Origin: Rhodomicrobium lacus | GTDB taxonomy: Bacteria; Pseudomonadota; Alphaproteobacteria; Rhizobiales; Rhodomicrobiaceae | NCBI RefSeq assembly: GCF_003992725.1 | Contig: NZ_RZNF01000002.1 | Location: 186,001 to 250,000, forward strand | Reading direction: 5' to 3' | Length of the DNA: 64,000 nucleotides | Shown: positions 27,201 through 35,823 of the stretch, piece by piece | How positions within the stretch are numbered: position 1 is the first letter of the stretch | Layout: every line of letters begins with the position of its first letter | The notes under the pieces: model-generated | Seen by the model: only the letters and a program-made list of their open reading frames with translations | The model's database searches: none | Told to the model about the DNA's origin: nothing | Program-made: the position numbers and the translations under genes

Positions 27201-27749
27201 GCCGTCGCGCCGCAAAGCGAGGTGCTGACCCGCGCGGTCGCGCAGAACCTCTTCCGGCTCATGGCCATCAAGGACGAGTATGAGGTGGCGCGGCTTTACA
27301 CCGATGGCGCGTTCGCCGCGCAGATCAAGGCCGAGTTCGACGGCGACGTGAAGCTCAAGTTTCATCTCGCGCCCCCGATCCTCGGACGCCGCGATCCCGA
27401 CACCGGGAAGCTCAAAAAGATGACCTTCGGCCCCTGGATGCTGCCCGTACTGCGGCTTCTCGCGAAGGGAAAGCGCCTGCGCGGCACATGGCTCGACGTG
27501 TTTGCACGAGCTTCCGAGCGAAAGGCAGAGCGCGCGCTTCTCGCCGACTACGAGGCGCGCATCGAGCGTCTTCTGCCGACGCTGACCAAGGCCAATCTCG
27601 CACTCGCCACCGCCTATGCCGCCGTGCCGGACATCGTTCGCGGCTTCGGCCATGTGAAGGAAGCCAACATGGCGAAAGCGCAAGCCCGCTATGCCGAGCT
27701 TGAGGCCGCGCTCGCAACCGGCGGCCACAGGCGCGAGGCGGCGGAATAG
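24297..27749 (+). CDS. Fused indolepyruvate ferredoxin oxidoreductase
   Basis: 1150 aa single chain joining the alpha (TPP-binding) and gamma parts of archaeal IorA/IorB. Order: pyrimidine-binding and transketolase-like region (GYRGSPLGTYD near residue 58), TPP core GGEGVLWVGQAP and the TYKILYNDAVAMTGGQP segment (about 480-540), a [4Fe-4S] cysteine patch CEGCGDCSRASNC (about residues 640-655) with CNQDATC/GFCP following, then the gamma domain starting TGIGGLGITSLAAILG (about 722). Decarboxylates aryl or branched 2-oxoacids to acyl-CoA with ferredoxin reduction. As first gene of the block it likely feeds isovaleryl-CoA or phenylacetyl-CoA onward (inference). Confidence 0.92.
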   Translation: MDTLASAPSISLDDKYRVDQGQVFLTGVQALVRLPLLRRQIDAAMGLDTAGFISGYRGSPLGTYDKQLWQEKKRLAESQIVFQPGVNEELAATAVWGSQQAALFAGARHDGVFGIWYGKGPGVDRSGDALKHANFFGTAKNGGVLAIAGDDHSCKSSTLPNQSDFAFADAEIPVLGPSDIAEIIEFGLKGFDLSRFAGLWVGLKAVSDTMDASATVRIDPLRYRSFTPYGVAEPIGGRNARLGRTPPEQEEIHRHFRLPAAMAFARENGFDRLVIDGAAARFGIAASGKAYLHVRQALRDLGLTDREASALGFRVYKIGLVWPLEEHAARAFANGLETVLVVEEHRDMIEHQFRAALYGLPDGRRPRIVGKRDLEGRPLVSDVLDIDTAHVTRAILRVLPEAMKTPRMKAVEARLAEAAQQAAAAPIHLRTPYFCSGCPHSTSTKVPDGSRGTAGIGCHYLATMMNRNTDVFTQMGGEGVLWVGQAPFTEETHVFANLGDGTYFHSGSLAIRQAIAARANVTYKILYNDAVAMTGGQPVDGQLTVPRIAAQMRAEGVSRIAIVSDDPDRHAKDPAIPAGTSFDHRSRLDAVQRELRSVPGVSVLIYDQVCATEKRRRRKRGLMEQSDRRLFINTGVCEGCGDCSRASNCLSVEPVETEFGRKRRINQSTCNQDATCVDGFCPSFVSVYGGTRRRRQVKHLSPEMPEPALPAIPEDGYNILMTGIGGLGITSLAAILGMAAHLHGRQVRIVDQIGLAQKGGGVYSHLRIGEPQTDLFSPRIGAGQADLVLAADIVVAHGKNSLPMMSETRTAVVADPRVTPTAEFVRDNAVAFDAPAMTARLAKRARALDECPAQAIAVALVGDAIFANMVLTGFAWQNGFVPLERGAILRAIELNGASVDANKRAFAIGREAALWPERVAALLDPAPKLAQTLDDIVGLRATELAAYQDVAYAARYLAFVDRVRAREIAVAPQSEVLTRAVAQNLFRLMAIKDEYEVARLYTDGAFAAQIKAEFDGDVKLKFHLAPPILGRRDPDTGKLKKMTFGPWMLPVLRLLAKGKRLRGTWLDVFARASERKAERALLADYEARIERLLPTLTKANLALATAYAAVPDIVRGFGHVKEANMAKAQARYAELEAALATGGHRREAAE

Positions 27750-27824
27750 CCGTTCCGCCATGTTGACAGCAAGCCTTGCCTCAAGCGCCTCATGAGAAAA
27801 AAATAACGAGGGAGAAGCGCTTCA

Positions 27825-28988
27825 ATGCCATCCTATCGCGGTCTCGACTTCGGGCTCGGCGAGGAAGCCGACATGCTGCGCGACAGCGTGAGCGCCTTCG
27901 CCGACGACAGGATCGCGCCGCGCGCGGCTGAAATCGACCGCTCGAACGCCTTCCCGCGCGACCTTTGGCAGCCCATGGGCGCGCTCGGTTTGCACGGCAT
28001 CACGGTCGAAGAGGAATGGGGCGGTGCGGGCCTCGGCTATCTGCATCATTGCATCGCCGTCGAGGAGGTGAGCCGCGCGAGCGCAAGCGTCGGGCTGTCT
28101 TATGGCGCGCATTCGAATCTCTGCGTGAACCAGATCCGACGAAACGGCACGGACGAGCAGAAACGCCGCTATTTGCCGAAGCTGATCTCCGGCGAGCATG
28201 TCGGCGCGCTCGCCATGTCGGAAGCCGAAGCCGGTTCGGATGTCGTGTCGATGCGCACGCGTGCCGACAAGCGCGGCGACCGCTACGTGCTGAACGGCGC
28301 GAAGATGTGGATCACCAACGCCCCGCACGCCGACGTGCTCGTGGTCTACGCGAAGACGGACCCCGCCGCCGGGCCGCGCGGCATCACCGCGTTCCTGATC
28401 GAGAAGGGGATCGCGGGTTTTTCGGTCTCGCCCAAGCTCGACAAGCTCGGCATGCGCGGGTCGGATACCGCCGAACTCGTGTTCGAGGATTGCGAGGTGC
28501 CGGGGGAGAACGTCATGGGCGGCGAAGGACGCGGGGTCGCCGTCCTCATGTCAGGCCTCGACTACGAACGCGCGGTGCTTGCCGCCGGGCCGCTCGGCAT
28601 CATGCAGGCGGCGCTCGACATCGTGCTTCCCTACATCCACGAGCGAAAGCAGTTCGGCAAGCCCATCGGCACGTTCCAGCTCGTGCAGGGCAAGGTCGCC
28701 GACATGGCGGTCGCTCTGAATTCCGCGCGCGCCTACGTCTATGCGGTCGCTCGCGCCTGCGACCGGGGCCAGACGACGCGCGAGGACGCCGCAGGCGCGA
28801 TTCTCTATGCGGCGGAGGCGGCGACGCGCGTGGCGCTGGACGCCATCCAGCTCCTCGGCGGCACCGGCTACATGAACGACACGGCGACGGGGCGGCTCCT
28901 TCGCGATGCGAAACTGTACGAAATCGGCGCGGGCACGAGCGAAATCCGCCGTATGCTTATCGGACGCGAACTATTTGGCAAAATATGA
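27825..28988 (+). CDS. ivd: Isovaleryl-CoA dehydrogenase
   Basis: 387 aa acyl-CoA dehydrogenase. The catalytic base sits at E248 in [10 protein letters not shown], the position used by isovaleryl-CoA dehydrogenases, rather than the usual C-terminal site. Also seen: [14 protein letters not shown] and [19 protein letters not shown] (FAD/substrate contacts) and [11 protein letters not shown]. Oxidises isovaleryl-CoA to 3-methylcrotonyl-CoA in leucine breakdown, passing electrons to ETF. GAGGGAGAAGCG ribosome site. Followed, after the toxin-antitoxin pair, by the carboxylase that takes its product. Confidence 0.95.
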   Translation: MPSYRGLDFGLGEEADMLRDSVSAFADDRIAPRAAEIDRSNAFPRDLWQPMGALGLHGITVEEEWGGAGLGYLHHCIAVEEVSRASASVGLSYGAHSNLCVNQIRRNGTDEQKRRYLPKLISGEHVGALAMSEAEAGSDVVSMRTRADKRGDRYVLNGAKMWITNAPHADVLVVYAKTDPAAGPRGITAFLIEKGIAGFSVSPKLDKLGMRGSDTAELVFEDCEVPGENVMGGEGRGVAVLMSGLDYERAVLAAGPLGIMQAALDIVLPYIHERKQFGKPIGTFQLVQGKVADMAVALNSARAYVYAVARACDRGQTTREDAAGAILYAAEAATRVALDAIQLLGGTGYMNDTATGRLLRDAKLYEIGAGTSEIRRMLIGRELFGKI

Positions 28989-29046
28989 TTTCGTGTCATA
29001 TTTGATGATATGCCAATAAATAGGAATTGGCATTTTGCGAAATCAT
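28985..29046 (+). promoter_or_regulatory. AT-rich dyad cluster before the antitoxin gene
   Basis: Two nested inverted repeats: ATGATTTCG (28985-28993) with CGAAATCAT (29038-29046), and ATGCCAAT (29010-29017) with ATTGGCAT (29026-29033). The stretch is much more AT-rich than its surroundings and overlaps the ivd stop. Such nested dyads are typical autoregulatory operators of antitoxins, so it is probably the promoter-operator of the following toxin-antitoxin pair. Confidence 0.6.
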
Positions 29047-29075
29047 TGTATGATGAGGCAAAATGGAGGACGGAC

Positions 29076-29447
29076 ATGGCGCGCAGAAAAAAGGACGAAC
29101 GGCCGGACGATGCGCCATTGCGCGGGAGGGGCTTCGAGGAAGCGCCGCAGGCTCCGTTCGTTGTCGACACCGCTGAAAAACCCGGCTTCGGCGTCGCGAA
29201 CCGCCTGCGTCTGACGCTCGGCCCCGGCGGCCGCGTGGTGATCCCGGCGGCGCTTCGCGAGGCCATGCAGGTGGAGGAGGGCGATGCGCTTCTCGCCTGG
29301 CTTGAGGATGGCGAACTTCATCTGCTCAGCCCGCGCGTCGGCGCGAGACAGGCCCAGGCGATGATGAAGGGGCTGCTCGGAAGCGGTCTTGCAGACGACC
29401 TCATAAAAGATCGGCGCCGTGAGGCGGAGGCGGAAGCGCGTGGCTGA
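29076..29447 (+). CDS. AbrB/SpoVT-domain antitoxin
   Basis: 123 aa from ATG 29076, placed by a GGAGGA ribosome site. The first 45 residues are charged and probably flexible; residues about 46-90 form the swapped-hairpin DNA-binding domain (LRLTLGPGGRVVIPAALREAMQVEEGDALLAWLEDGELHLL, given here only for its GRVVIPA and EGD landmarks). The C-terminal 30 residues are a charged helix likely to wrap the toxin. Pairs with the PIN-domain gene 96 bases downstream. Predicted self-repression through the upstream dyads. Confidence 0.85.
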   Translation: MARRKKDERPDDAPLRGRGFEEAPQAPFVVDTAEKPGFGVANRLRLTLGPGGRVVIPAALREAMQVEEGDALLAWLEDGELHLLSPRVGARQAQAMMKGLLGSGLADDLIKDRRREAEAEARG

Positions 29448-29543
29448 TGCGACCGCTTCGCGGGGCGAAAAAAGGGAACCGCTTCGATCTTCCACGGGCG
29501 GGGCCTCTCGAAGATTTGCGGGCGTTCCAGCGAGGCGCCGCTG

Positions 29544-29930
29544 ATGTGCGCCGCGATCGTGCTCGACGCTTCGGCCATCCTCGCCCATCTCGGCGGCGAA
29601 CCGGGGGCGGAACGGGCGGAGACTTTTTTCGGAAACGCCGCGATCTCCACGGTCAACCTCTCCGAGGTGGTGGCGAAACTTCAGGAGCGCGGCGCCGCGC
29701 TGCCGCTCGTGCGGGCGGCGCTTTCCCGCTATGGCCTCGACATTATGCCGTTCGACGAAGACCTGGCCTTTCGCGCGGGCGCGCTGCGCGTCGCAACGAA
29801 GCCCTTCGGCCTCTCGCTCGGCGACCGCGCCTGCCTCGCGCTCGCCGAAAAACTGCGTGTGCCGGTGCTGACCGCCGACCGGACCTGGCGCGACATCGAG
29901 CTATCCGTGGAGGTGCATGTCTTGCGTTAG
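29544..29930 (+). CDS. VapC-type PIN-domain ribonuclease toxin
   Basis: 128 aa PIN domain. Acidic metal-binding residues are present: D8 in VLDASAIL, E40 in NLSEV, D93 in SLGDRAC and D111 in TADRTW. Together with the AbrB-type antitoxin this is a type II toxin-antitoxin pair; VapC toxins cut tRNA or rRNA. The 96-base gap to the antitoxin is larger than usual. The pair sits inside the leucine-degradation genes, between ivd and mccB. Confidence 0.9.
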   Translation: MCAAIVLDASAILAHLGGEPGAERAETFFGNAAISTVNLSEVVAKLQERGAALPLVRAALSRYGLDIMPFDEDLAFRAGALRVATKPFGLSLGDRACLALAEKLRVPVLTADRTWRDIELSVEVHVLR

Positions 29931-29950
29931 GGCGACCTTTCGGGTCGCCC
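29930..29950 (+). terminator. Stem-loop right after the vapC stop
   Basis: GGGCGACC (29930-29937) and GGTCGCCC (29943-29950) pair perfectly around a 5-base loop, beginning at the last base of the vapC stop codon. No clear U-tract follows, so it may partly separate the toxin-antitoxin transcript from mccB or stabilise its 3' end. Confidence 0.5.
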
Positions 29951-30019
29951 CGACCACTTTATCCGTTCGTTCTGGTTTGACATGGGGTTCCGCCTGCGCG
30001 GCAGAAACGAGGAGCGGGC

Positions 30020-31627
30020 ATGGCAGTCCTGAAAAGCGCCATTGACAGGGGCTCCGCAGCCTTCAAGGCGAATGCCGTGGCGATGGCGGCCCTTGTCGGG
30101 AGGCTTCGTGAAAAGGCAGCGACCGCCCAAAAGGGCGGCGGGGCCGAGGCTTGTGCTCGGCACGCAGCGCGCGGAAAGCTTCTCGCGCGGGACCGTATCG
30201 CGCTCCTCCTCGATCCCGCCTCGCCCTTCCTCGAAATCGGCGCGCTCGCGGCTCACGGCCTTTATGGCGGCGACGCACACGCGGCGGGGATCGTTGCGGG
30301 TATCGGGCGGATTTCGGGCCGCGAATGCATGATCGTCGCCAACGATGCGACGGTCAAAGGCGGCACCTATTACCCGATGACGGTGAAAAAGCACCTTCGC
30401 GCACAGGATATCGCCCGCCAGAACCGACTTCCCTGCCTCTATCTCGTGGATTCGGGTGGTGCGTTCCTGCCGATGCAGGACGAGATCTTCCCCGACGAGC
30501 GCCATTTCGGCCGCATCTTCTACAATCAGGCGCGGATGTCGGCTGAAGGCATTCCGCAGATCGCGCTCGTCATGGGACCGTGCACGGCGGGCGGGGCCTA
30601 TGTGCCGGCGATGTGCGACGAGAGCGTCATCGTGAAGGGCCACGGAACGATCTTTCTCGGCGGGCCGCCGCTCGTGCGGGCAGCGACGGGCGAAATCGTC
30701 ACGGCGGAGGAACTTGGCGGCGCGGATGTGCACGCCCGCCAGTCCGGCGTCGTCGATCATTATGCGGAGAGCGACGCGCATGCGATCGGCATCGCGCGCG
30801 CGATCGTGGCGCGCCTCAACCGCACAAAGCCCGCGGTCCTCGACATCGCCGCGCCCCGCGCTCCGGCCTATCCCGCCGACGAGCTATACGGCATCGTCGA
30901 AGCCGACGCGCGAAAGCCCTACGATGTCCGCGAAATCGTCGCCCGCCTCGTCGACGGCTCCGACTTCGACGAATTCAAGGCGCGCTACGGTCCGACGCTC
31001 GTCTGCGGTACCGCACGCATCCACGGCTACCCCGTGGGCATCCTCGCCAACAACGGCATCCTCTTTTCCGAGAGCGCGCTGAAAGGCGCGCATTTCATCG
31101 AAGTGATGGACCAGCGCGGCATTCCGCTCGTCTTTCTCCAGAACATCACGGGCTTCATGGTCGGCCGGAAATACGAAGCCGGCGGCATAGCCAAGGATGG
31201 CGCCAAGCTCGTCACGGCTGTTTCGACGGCGAGCGTGCCAAAATATACCGTCATCGTCGGCGGCTCTTATGGCGCGGGCAATTACGGCATGTGCGGGCGC
31301 GCCTTCGGTCCGCGCTTCCTGTGGATGTGGCCCAACGCGAAGATATCGGTCATGGGCGGCGAGCAGGCGGCGACCGTCCTCGCCATCGTGCGCAGGCAGT
31401 CGCTGGAAGCGAAGGGGGCTTCGCCTACCGACACGGAGGAAGAGGCGCTGAAAGCGCCGATCCGCGCGCAGTTCGAGGAGCAGGCGGACCCGTATTATGC
31501 GACGGCGCGGCTGTGGGATGACGGCGTCATCGACCCCGCCGACACGCGCATGGTGCTCGCGCTCGCGCTTTCGGCGGGGCTGAACGCGCCGCCCGAGCGC
31601 GGCCGCTTCGGCGTTTTCAGGATGTGA
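30020..31627 (+). CDS. mccB: Methylcrotonoyl-CoA carboxylase, carboxyltransferase subunit
   Basis: 535 aa, the normal length for the beta subunit. Crotonase-type carboxyltransferase halves are visible: [20 protein letters not shown] near residue 53, GSGG-like [35 protein letters not shown], and in the second half [22 protein letters not shown] plus [15 protein letters not shown]. Transfers CO2 from carboxybiotin to 3-methylcrotonyl-CoA in leucine breakdown. GGAGCGGGC ribosome site; mccA starts 7 bases after its stop. Confidence 0.96.
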   Translation: MAVLKSAIDRGSAAFKANAVAMAALVGRLREKAATAQKGGGAEACARHAARGKLLARDRIALLLDPASPFLEIGALAAHGLYGGDAHAAGIVAGIGRISGRECMIVANDATVKGGTYYPMTVKKHLRAQDIARQNRLPCLYLVDSGGAFLPMQDEIFPDERHFGRIFYNQARMSAEGIPQIALVMGPCTAGGAYVPAMCDESVIVKGHGTIFLGGPPLVRAATGEIVTAEELGGADVHARQSGVVDHYAESDAHAIGIARAIVARLNRTKPAVLDIAAPRAPAYPADELYGIVEADARKPYDVREIVARLVDGSDFDEFKARYGPTLVCGTARIHGYPVGILANNGILFSESALKGAHFIEVMDQRGIPLVFLQNITGFMVGRKYEAGGIAKDGAKLVTAVSTASVPKYTVIVGGSYGAGNYGMCGRAFGPRFLWMWPNAKISVMGGEQAATVLAIVRRQSLEAKGASPTDTEEEALKAPIRAQFEEQADPYYATARLWDDGVIDPADTRMVLALALSAGLNAPPERGRFGVFRM

Positions 31628-31634
31628 GGCGAAC

Positions 31635-33656
31635 ATGTCGAGCGCCCGGCCTTTCACGTCGCTTCTCATTGCCAATCGCGGCGAAATCGCCTGCCGCATC
31701 GCGCGCACGGCGCGCCGCATGGGGCTTCGCACCATCGCCGTCTATTCGGAGGCTGACGCCCGCGCGCGCCATGTGACGACCGCCGACGAGGCGCGGCTTA
31801 TCGGCCCCGCGCCCGCGCGCGACAGCTATCTCGACATTGCCCGCGTCATCGATGCCGCCAGAGCCAGCGGCGCGGAGGCGGTGCATCCGGGCTACGGCTT
31901 CTTGTCCGAGAGGGCTGCCTTCGCGGAAGCCTGCGCGGCCGCGGGGCTCGTCTTCGTCGGTCCGCCCGCCGCCGCGATCCAGGCGATGGGATCGAAGGCC
32001 ACCGCGAAAGCGCTGATGGAGGCTGCGGGCGTTCCGGTCGTGCCCGGCTACGGCGGCGCGGAGCAAGATGCGGCGACCTTCGCACGCGAGGCGAAGCGGC
32101 TCGGCTTTCCCGTGCTGCTGAAGGCGGTCGCGGGCGGCGGCGGCAGGGGCATGCGCATCGTTCGCGCGGCGGATGAACTCGAAGCGGCGCTTCCGGCGGC
32201 CAGACGAGAGGCGGCGGCGGCGTTCGGCGACGAGACACTGATGATGGAGCGCTTCGTCGAGCGACCGCGCCATATCGAGGTGCAGATCTTTGCGGACGCG
32301 CATGGCAATGTCGTGTCGCTGTTCGAGCGCGAATGCACGCTCCAGCGCCGCCACCAGAAGGTCGTCGAGGAAGCGCCGTCGCCATCGCTCGACGAGACCC
32401 GCCGCGAAGCGCTGTACGACGCGGCGCGAAAGGCTGCGGCGGCAATCGGCTATGTCGGCGCGGGCACGGTGGAGTTCGTCGCCGACGCTGCCAACGCCTG
32501 GTTCATCGAAATGAATACGCGCCTTCAGGTCGAGCACGCGGTCACGGAGGCGATTACCGGCCTCGACCTCGTGGAATGGCAAATTCGTGTCGCGATGGGT
32601 GAGACGCTGCCGCTGCGACAGGACGAGATCAAGCGCGCCGGGCACGCGGTGGAGGCGCGCATTTACGCGGAAGACGCCGACGCGGGCTTTCTGCCGTCCA
32701 CCGGCGCCATCACGCATTGGCGCGCACCGGAAGCGGGCTTCGGCATTCGCATCGACACCGGCTTCGGCGCGGGCGACGAGGTTACGCCGCACTACGATCC
32801 GCTGCTCGCGAAGGTGATCGCGCACGCGCCGACACGCGCCGCCTCACTCGCCCGTCTGCGCGGCGCGCTGTCGAGCTTCGAGGTCGCGGGCGTCGCCACG
32901 AACGTGGCTTTTCTCGCGCGGCTTCTCGGCGAGGATGCGGTGGCGGCGAACCTCCTGGACACCGGCTATATCGAGCGCGAACGCGCGGGCCTCGAAGCAA
33001 GCCCCGCACCGCGCGCGCTGCATCTCGCGGCGGCGGTGGCGGCTATCCTCGCGCATGAGGCGGACGAGACGCGTCGCGATCCGGCGGACCCTTGGTCGCC
33101 ATGGTCTGCGGGTGCGCCGTGGATGCTGTTCGGCTCACGGACCCGCGTTCTTGAGTTTCGCGGCAAGAATGGCGAAGCCTTCGCCGTCCGCCTTGAACAG
33201 GAGCGCACGGGCATGGTTCTCGTCTTCGGTGGCGATGGGGCACTTTTCGCGTTCGAGCGCGAAGAGCGCGATCCGCATCGTTTCGCGCTCACACTCGGCG
33301 GCGCGCGGCACACCGTCGGCGCTGTCCTGCACGACGGCACGGTCACGGTTTTCGACGGCCCGCAGCCGATCCGCCTTGCGTTCGTCGATCCTTTCGCGGC
33401 GGAAGCGGCCACTCATCATCCCACCACGGGCACGCTCGCGCCCATGCCGGGCACGGTGTTGTCGCTCCTCGCGGAGCCGGGAGCGAGCCTCGAAGCGGGC
33501 GATCCGATCCTCATCCTCGAAGCGATGAAGATGGAGCACACGGTGCGGGCGCCGTCGCGCGGGCGCGTCGCTCGCTACAGCGTCGCCGTCGGCGATTTCG
33601 TCTCCGAGGGCGCGGCGCTGATGGAGTTCGAGGCCGGGGAGCCGCGCAATGGCTGA
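31635..33656 (+). CDS. mccA: Methylcrotonoyl-CoA carboxylase, biotin-carrying subunit
   Basis: 673 aa. Biotin carboxylase domain (residues 1-450: LLIANRGEIACRI start, glycine-rich AVAGGGGRGMRIV, EMNTRLQVEHAVTE), a middle linker/BT region, and a C-terminal biotinyl domain whose EAMKMEH motif carries the biotinylated Lys632. Carboxylates biotin with ATP and bicarbonate. Overlaps mvaB by 8 bases, so the three genes are one operon. Confidence 0.97.
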   Translation: MSSARPFTSLLIANRGEIACRIARTARRMGLRTIAVYSEADARARHVTTADEARLIGPAPARDSYLDIARVIDAARASGAEAVHPGYGFLSERAAFAEACAAAGLVFVGPPAAAIQAMGSKATAKALMEAAGVPVVPGYGGAEQDAATFAREAKRLGFPVLLKAVAGGGGRGMRIVRAADELEAALPAARREAAAAFGDETLMMERFVERPRHIEVQIFADAHGNVVSLFERECTLQRRHQKVVEEAPSPSLDETRREALYDAARKAAAAIGYVGAGTVEFVADAANAWFIEMNTRLQVEHAVTEAITGLDLVEWQIRVAMGETLPLRQDEIKRAGHAVEARIYAEDADAGFLPSTGAITHWRAPEAGFGIRIDTGFGAGDEVTPHYDPLLAKVIAHAPTRAASLARLRGALSSFEVAGVATNVAFLARLLGEDAVAANLLDTGYIERERAGLEASPAPRALHLAAAVAAILAHEADETRRDPADPWSPWSAGAPWMLFGSRTRVLEFRGKNGEAFAVRLEQERTGMVLVFGGDGALFAFEREERDPHRFALTLGGARHTVGAVLHDGTVTVFDGPQPIRLAFVDPFAAEAATHHPTTGTLAPMPGTVLSLLAEPGASLEAGDPILILEAMKMEHTVRAPSRGRVARYSVAVGDFVSEGAALMEFEAGEPRNG

Positions 33657-34527
33657 GCGCATCCGCATCGTCGAGGTGGGGCCGCGCGATGGCCTCCAGA
33701 ATGAGGCCGTGACGCTGCCCGTTGCCACACGCGTTGCCTTCATCGAAAAGCTGATCGCGGCTGGATTGAAGACGATCGAGGCGGGAAGCTTCGTCTCGCC
33801 GCGCAAGGTTCCGCAGATGGCCGAAACGGCGGCCATATTGAAGGCGTTCGAGGGAAGGCGCGGTGTGTCGCTGCCGGTGCTCGTGCCGAACATGACCGGG
33901 CTTGAGGCGGCGCTCGCGGCGGGTGCGCGCGAGATCGCGGTCTTCGCGGCGGCGTCGGAAACCTTCTCGCTGAAGAATATCAACGGCTCGATTGAGGAAT
34001 CCTTCGAGCGGTTCGCCCCCGTGGTAGCGCGCGCCCGGGCGGAGGGCGTGGCGGTGCGGGGCTATGTGTCTTGCGTCCTCGGCTGCCCCTACGAGGGCGC
34101 GGTGCCGCTTGCGCGCGCGGCGGACGTGGCTCGACGGCTCGCGGCGCTCGGCTGCTACGAGATTTCGCTCGGCGACACCATCGGCGTCGGCACGCCGGAC
34201 ACCGCGTGCGCGATGCTGCGGGCGGTGGCGGAGCGAGTGCCGATGAACAGCCTTGCCGTCCATTTCCACGACACCGAGGGGCGAGCCGTCGCGAACATCC
34301 GCGCCTGTCTCGAAGAGGGTGTGCGCGTGGTGGACAGCGCGGCGGGCGGTCTCGGCGGTTGCCCTTACGCTCCGGGCGCCTCCGGGAACGTGGCGACGGA
34401 GGACGTGGTTTATCTGCTCGACGGCCTCGGTTTCGAGACGGGCGTGGATCGCGCCGCCGTCATCGAGGCGGCGCGGTTCGCATTCGAGGCGCTGGGCAAG
34501 AAAAGGGTAACGCCGCGCACGCCCTGA
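33649..34527 (+). CDS. mvaB: Hydroxymethylglutaryl-CoA lyase
   Basis: 292 aa TIM barrel. VGPRDGLQNE at residues 9-18, the SLGDTIGVGTP metal-site segment, HFHDTEGRAVAN and the glycine loop GLGGCPYAPGASGNVATED containing the active-site cysteine. Splits HMG-CoA into acetoacetate and acetyl-CoA, the last leucine step. The preceding enzyme, methylglutaconyl-CoA hydratase, is not in this cluster. Confidence 0.96.
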   Translation: MAERIRIVEVGPRDGLQNEAVTLPVATRVAFIEKLIAAGLKTIEAGSFVSPRKVPQMAETAAILKAFEGRRGVSLPVLVPNMTGLEAALAAGAREIAVFAAASETFSLKNINGSIEESFERFAPVVARARAEGVAVRGYVSCVLGCPYEGAVPLARAADVARRLAALGCYEISLGDTIGVGTPDTACAMLRAVAERVPMNSLAVHFHDTEGRAVANIRACLEEGVRVVDSAAGGLGGCPYAPGASGNVATEDVVYLLDGLGFETGVDRAAVIEAARFAFEALGKKRVTPRTP

Positions 34528-34641
34528 ACCAGCGCCTTTCCCCGATGCCCGCGCGATCCCGGATGCGCGGCGTCACGATACATGTTTCGTTGCGATGACC
34601 ACTGCCAATATCCATCGCAAGACCAGGCAAGGAGACGCGCC

Positions 34642-35823
34642 ATGCAATCATTCAGCTGGGAAGACCCGTTCCTGCTTGAGGATCAGCTCTCGGAGGAGGA
34701 GCGTCTGATCCGCGACAGCGCCAGGGCCTATTGCCAGGAGAGATTGCAGCCGCGCGTGCTCTCGGCCTATCGCGAGGAACGGTTCGACCGGGACATTCTG
34801 CTGGAGATGGGCGAACTCGGCTTTCTGGGGCCGACAATCCCCGAGGAATTCGGGGGCGCGGGCGTGGGCCATGTCGCCTATGGCCTGATCGCGCGCGAGG
34901 TGGAGCGCGTCGATTCCGGCTATCGCTCGGCGATGAGCGTGCAATCCTCGCTCGTGATGCATCCGATCCACGCCTACGGCACGGACGCGCAGAAGAAGCG
35001 CTGGCTGCCCGGGCTCGCGCGGGGCGAAATCGTCGGCTGTTTCGGCCTCACGGAACCCGACTCGGGCTCCGACCCCGCCAGCATGCGCACCCGCGCCGTA
35101 AAGGTCGACGGCGGCTATCTCGTTTCCGGCCAGAAGATGTGGATCACCAACAGTCCCATCGCGGATATCGCGGTGGTCTGGGCGAAGTCCGACGCGCATG
35201 ACGGCAAGATCAAGGGCTTCATCGTGGAGCGCGGCGGCAACGGCTTCTCCACGCCGAAGATCGAGGGCAAGCTCAGCTTGCGCGCGTCCATCACAGGCGA
35301 AATCGTGCTCGACGAGGCTTTCGTGCCGGAGGAAAATCTCCTGCCGGGCGCGGCGGGGCTTGGCGGTCCTTTCGGCTGCCTCAACAAGGCGCGCTACGGC
35401 ATCGCATGGGGCGTCGTGGGCGCGGCCGAGTTCTGCTGGCACGCCGCGCGCGACTATACGCTCGCCCGCAAACAGTTCGGCCGCCCGCTCGCCGCAAACC
35501 AGCTCATCCAGTTCAAATTGGCGGGCATGCAGACGGAAATCGCGCTCGCCACGCAAGCCGCGCTTCGTGTCGGCCGCATGCTCGACGACGGCACCGCCGC
35601 GCCCGAGGCGATCTCGCTCATCAAGCGCAACAACTGCATCAAGGCGCTCGACATCGCACGGGCGGCGCGCGACATGCACGGCGGCAACGGCATCGCGGAC
35701 AGCTTCCACGTGATGCGGCACATGGCGAATCTCGAAACGGTCAACACCTACGAGGGCACGCAGGATGTGCATGCCCTGATCCTCGGCCGCGCACAGACCG
35801 GCATTCAGGCGTTTACGGCATGA
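34642..35823 (+). CDS. gcdH: Glutaryl-CoA dehydrogenase
   Basis: 393 aa acyl-CoA dehydrogenase of the GcdH branch: ending GIQAFTA, catalytic Glu in [10 protein letters not shown] near residue 371, [14 protein letters not shown] and [19 protein letters not shown]. Oxidises and decarboxylates glutaryl-CoA to crotonyl-CoA in lysine/tryptophan breakdown. ATG 34642 follows AAGGAGACGCG. Its stop overlaps the CoA transferase start by ATGA. Confidence 0.94.
   Translation: MQSFSWEDPFLLEDQLSEEERLIRDSARAYCQERLQPRVLSAYREERFDRDILLEMGELGFLGPTIPEEFGGAGVGHVAYGLIAREVERVDSGYRSAMSVQSSLVMHPIHAYGTDAQKKRWLPGLARGEIVGCFGLTEPDSGSDPASMRTRAVKVDGGYLVSGQKMWITNSPIADIAVVWAKSDAHDGKIKGFIVERGGNGFSTPKIEGKLSLRASITGEIVLDEAFVPEENLLPGAAGLGGPFGCLNKARYGIAWGVVGAAEFCWHAARDYTLARKQFGRPLAANQLIQFKLAGMQTEIALATQAALRVGRMLDDGTAAPEAISLIKRNNCIKALDIARAARDMHGGNGIADSFHVMRHMANLETVNTYEGTQDVHALILGRAQTGIQAFTA

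Noticed and set aside
26397-27761. 454-codon open frame on the minus strand
   Set aside because: Antisense to the gamma part of the ferredoxin oxidoreductase; no family landmarks.
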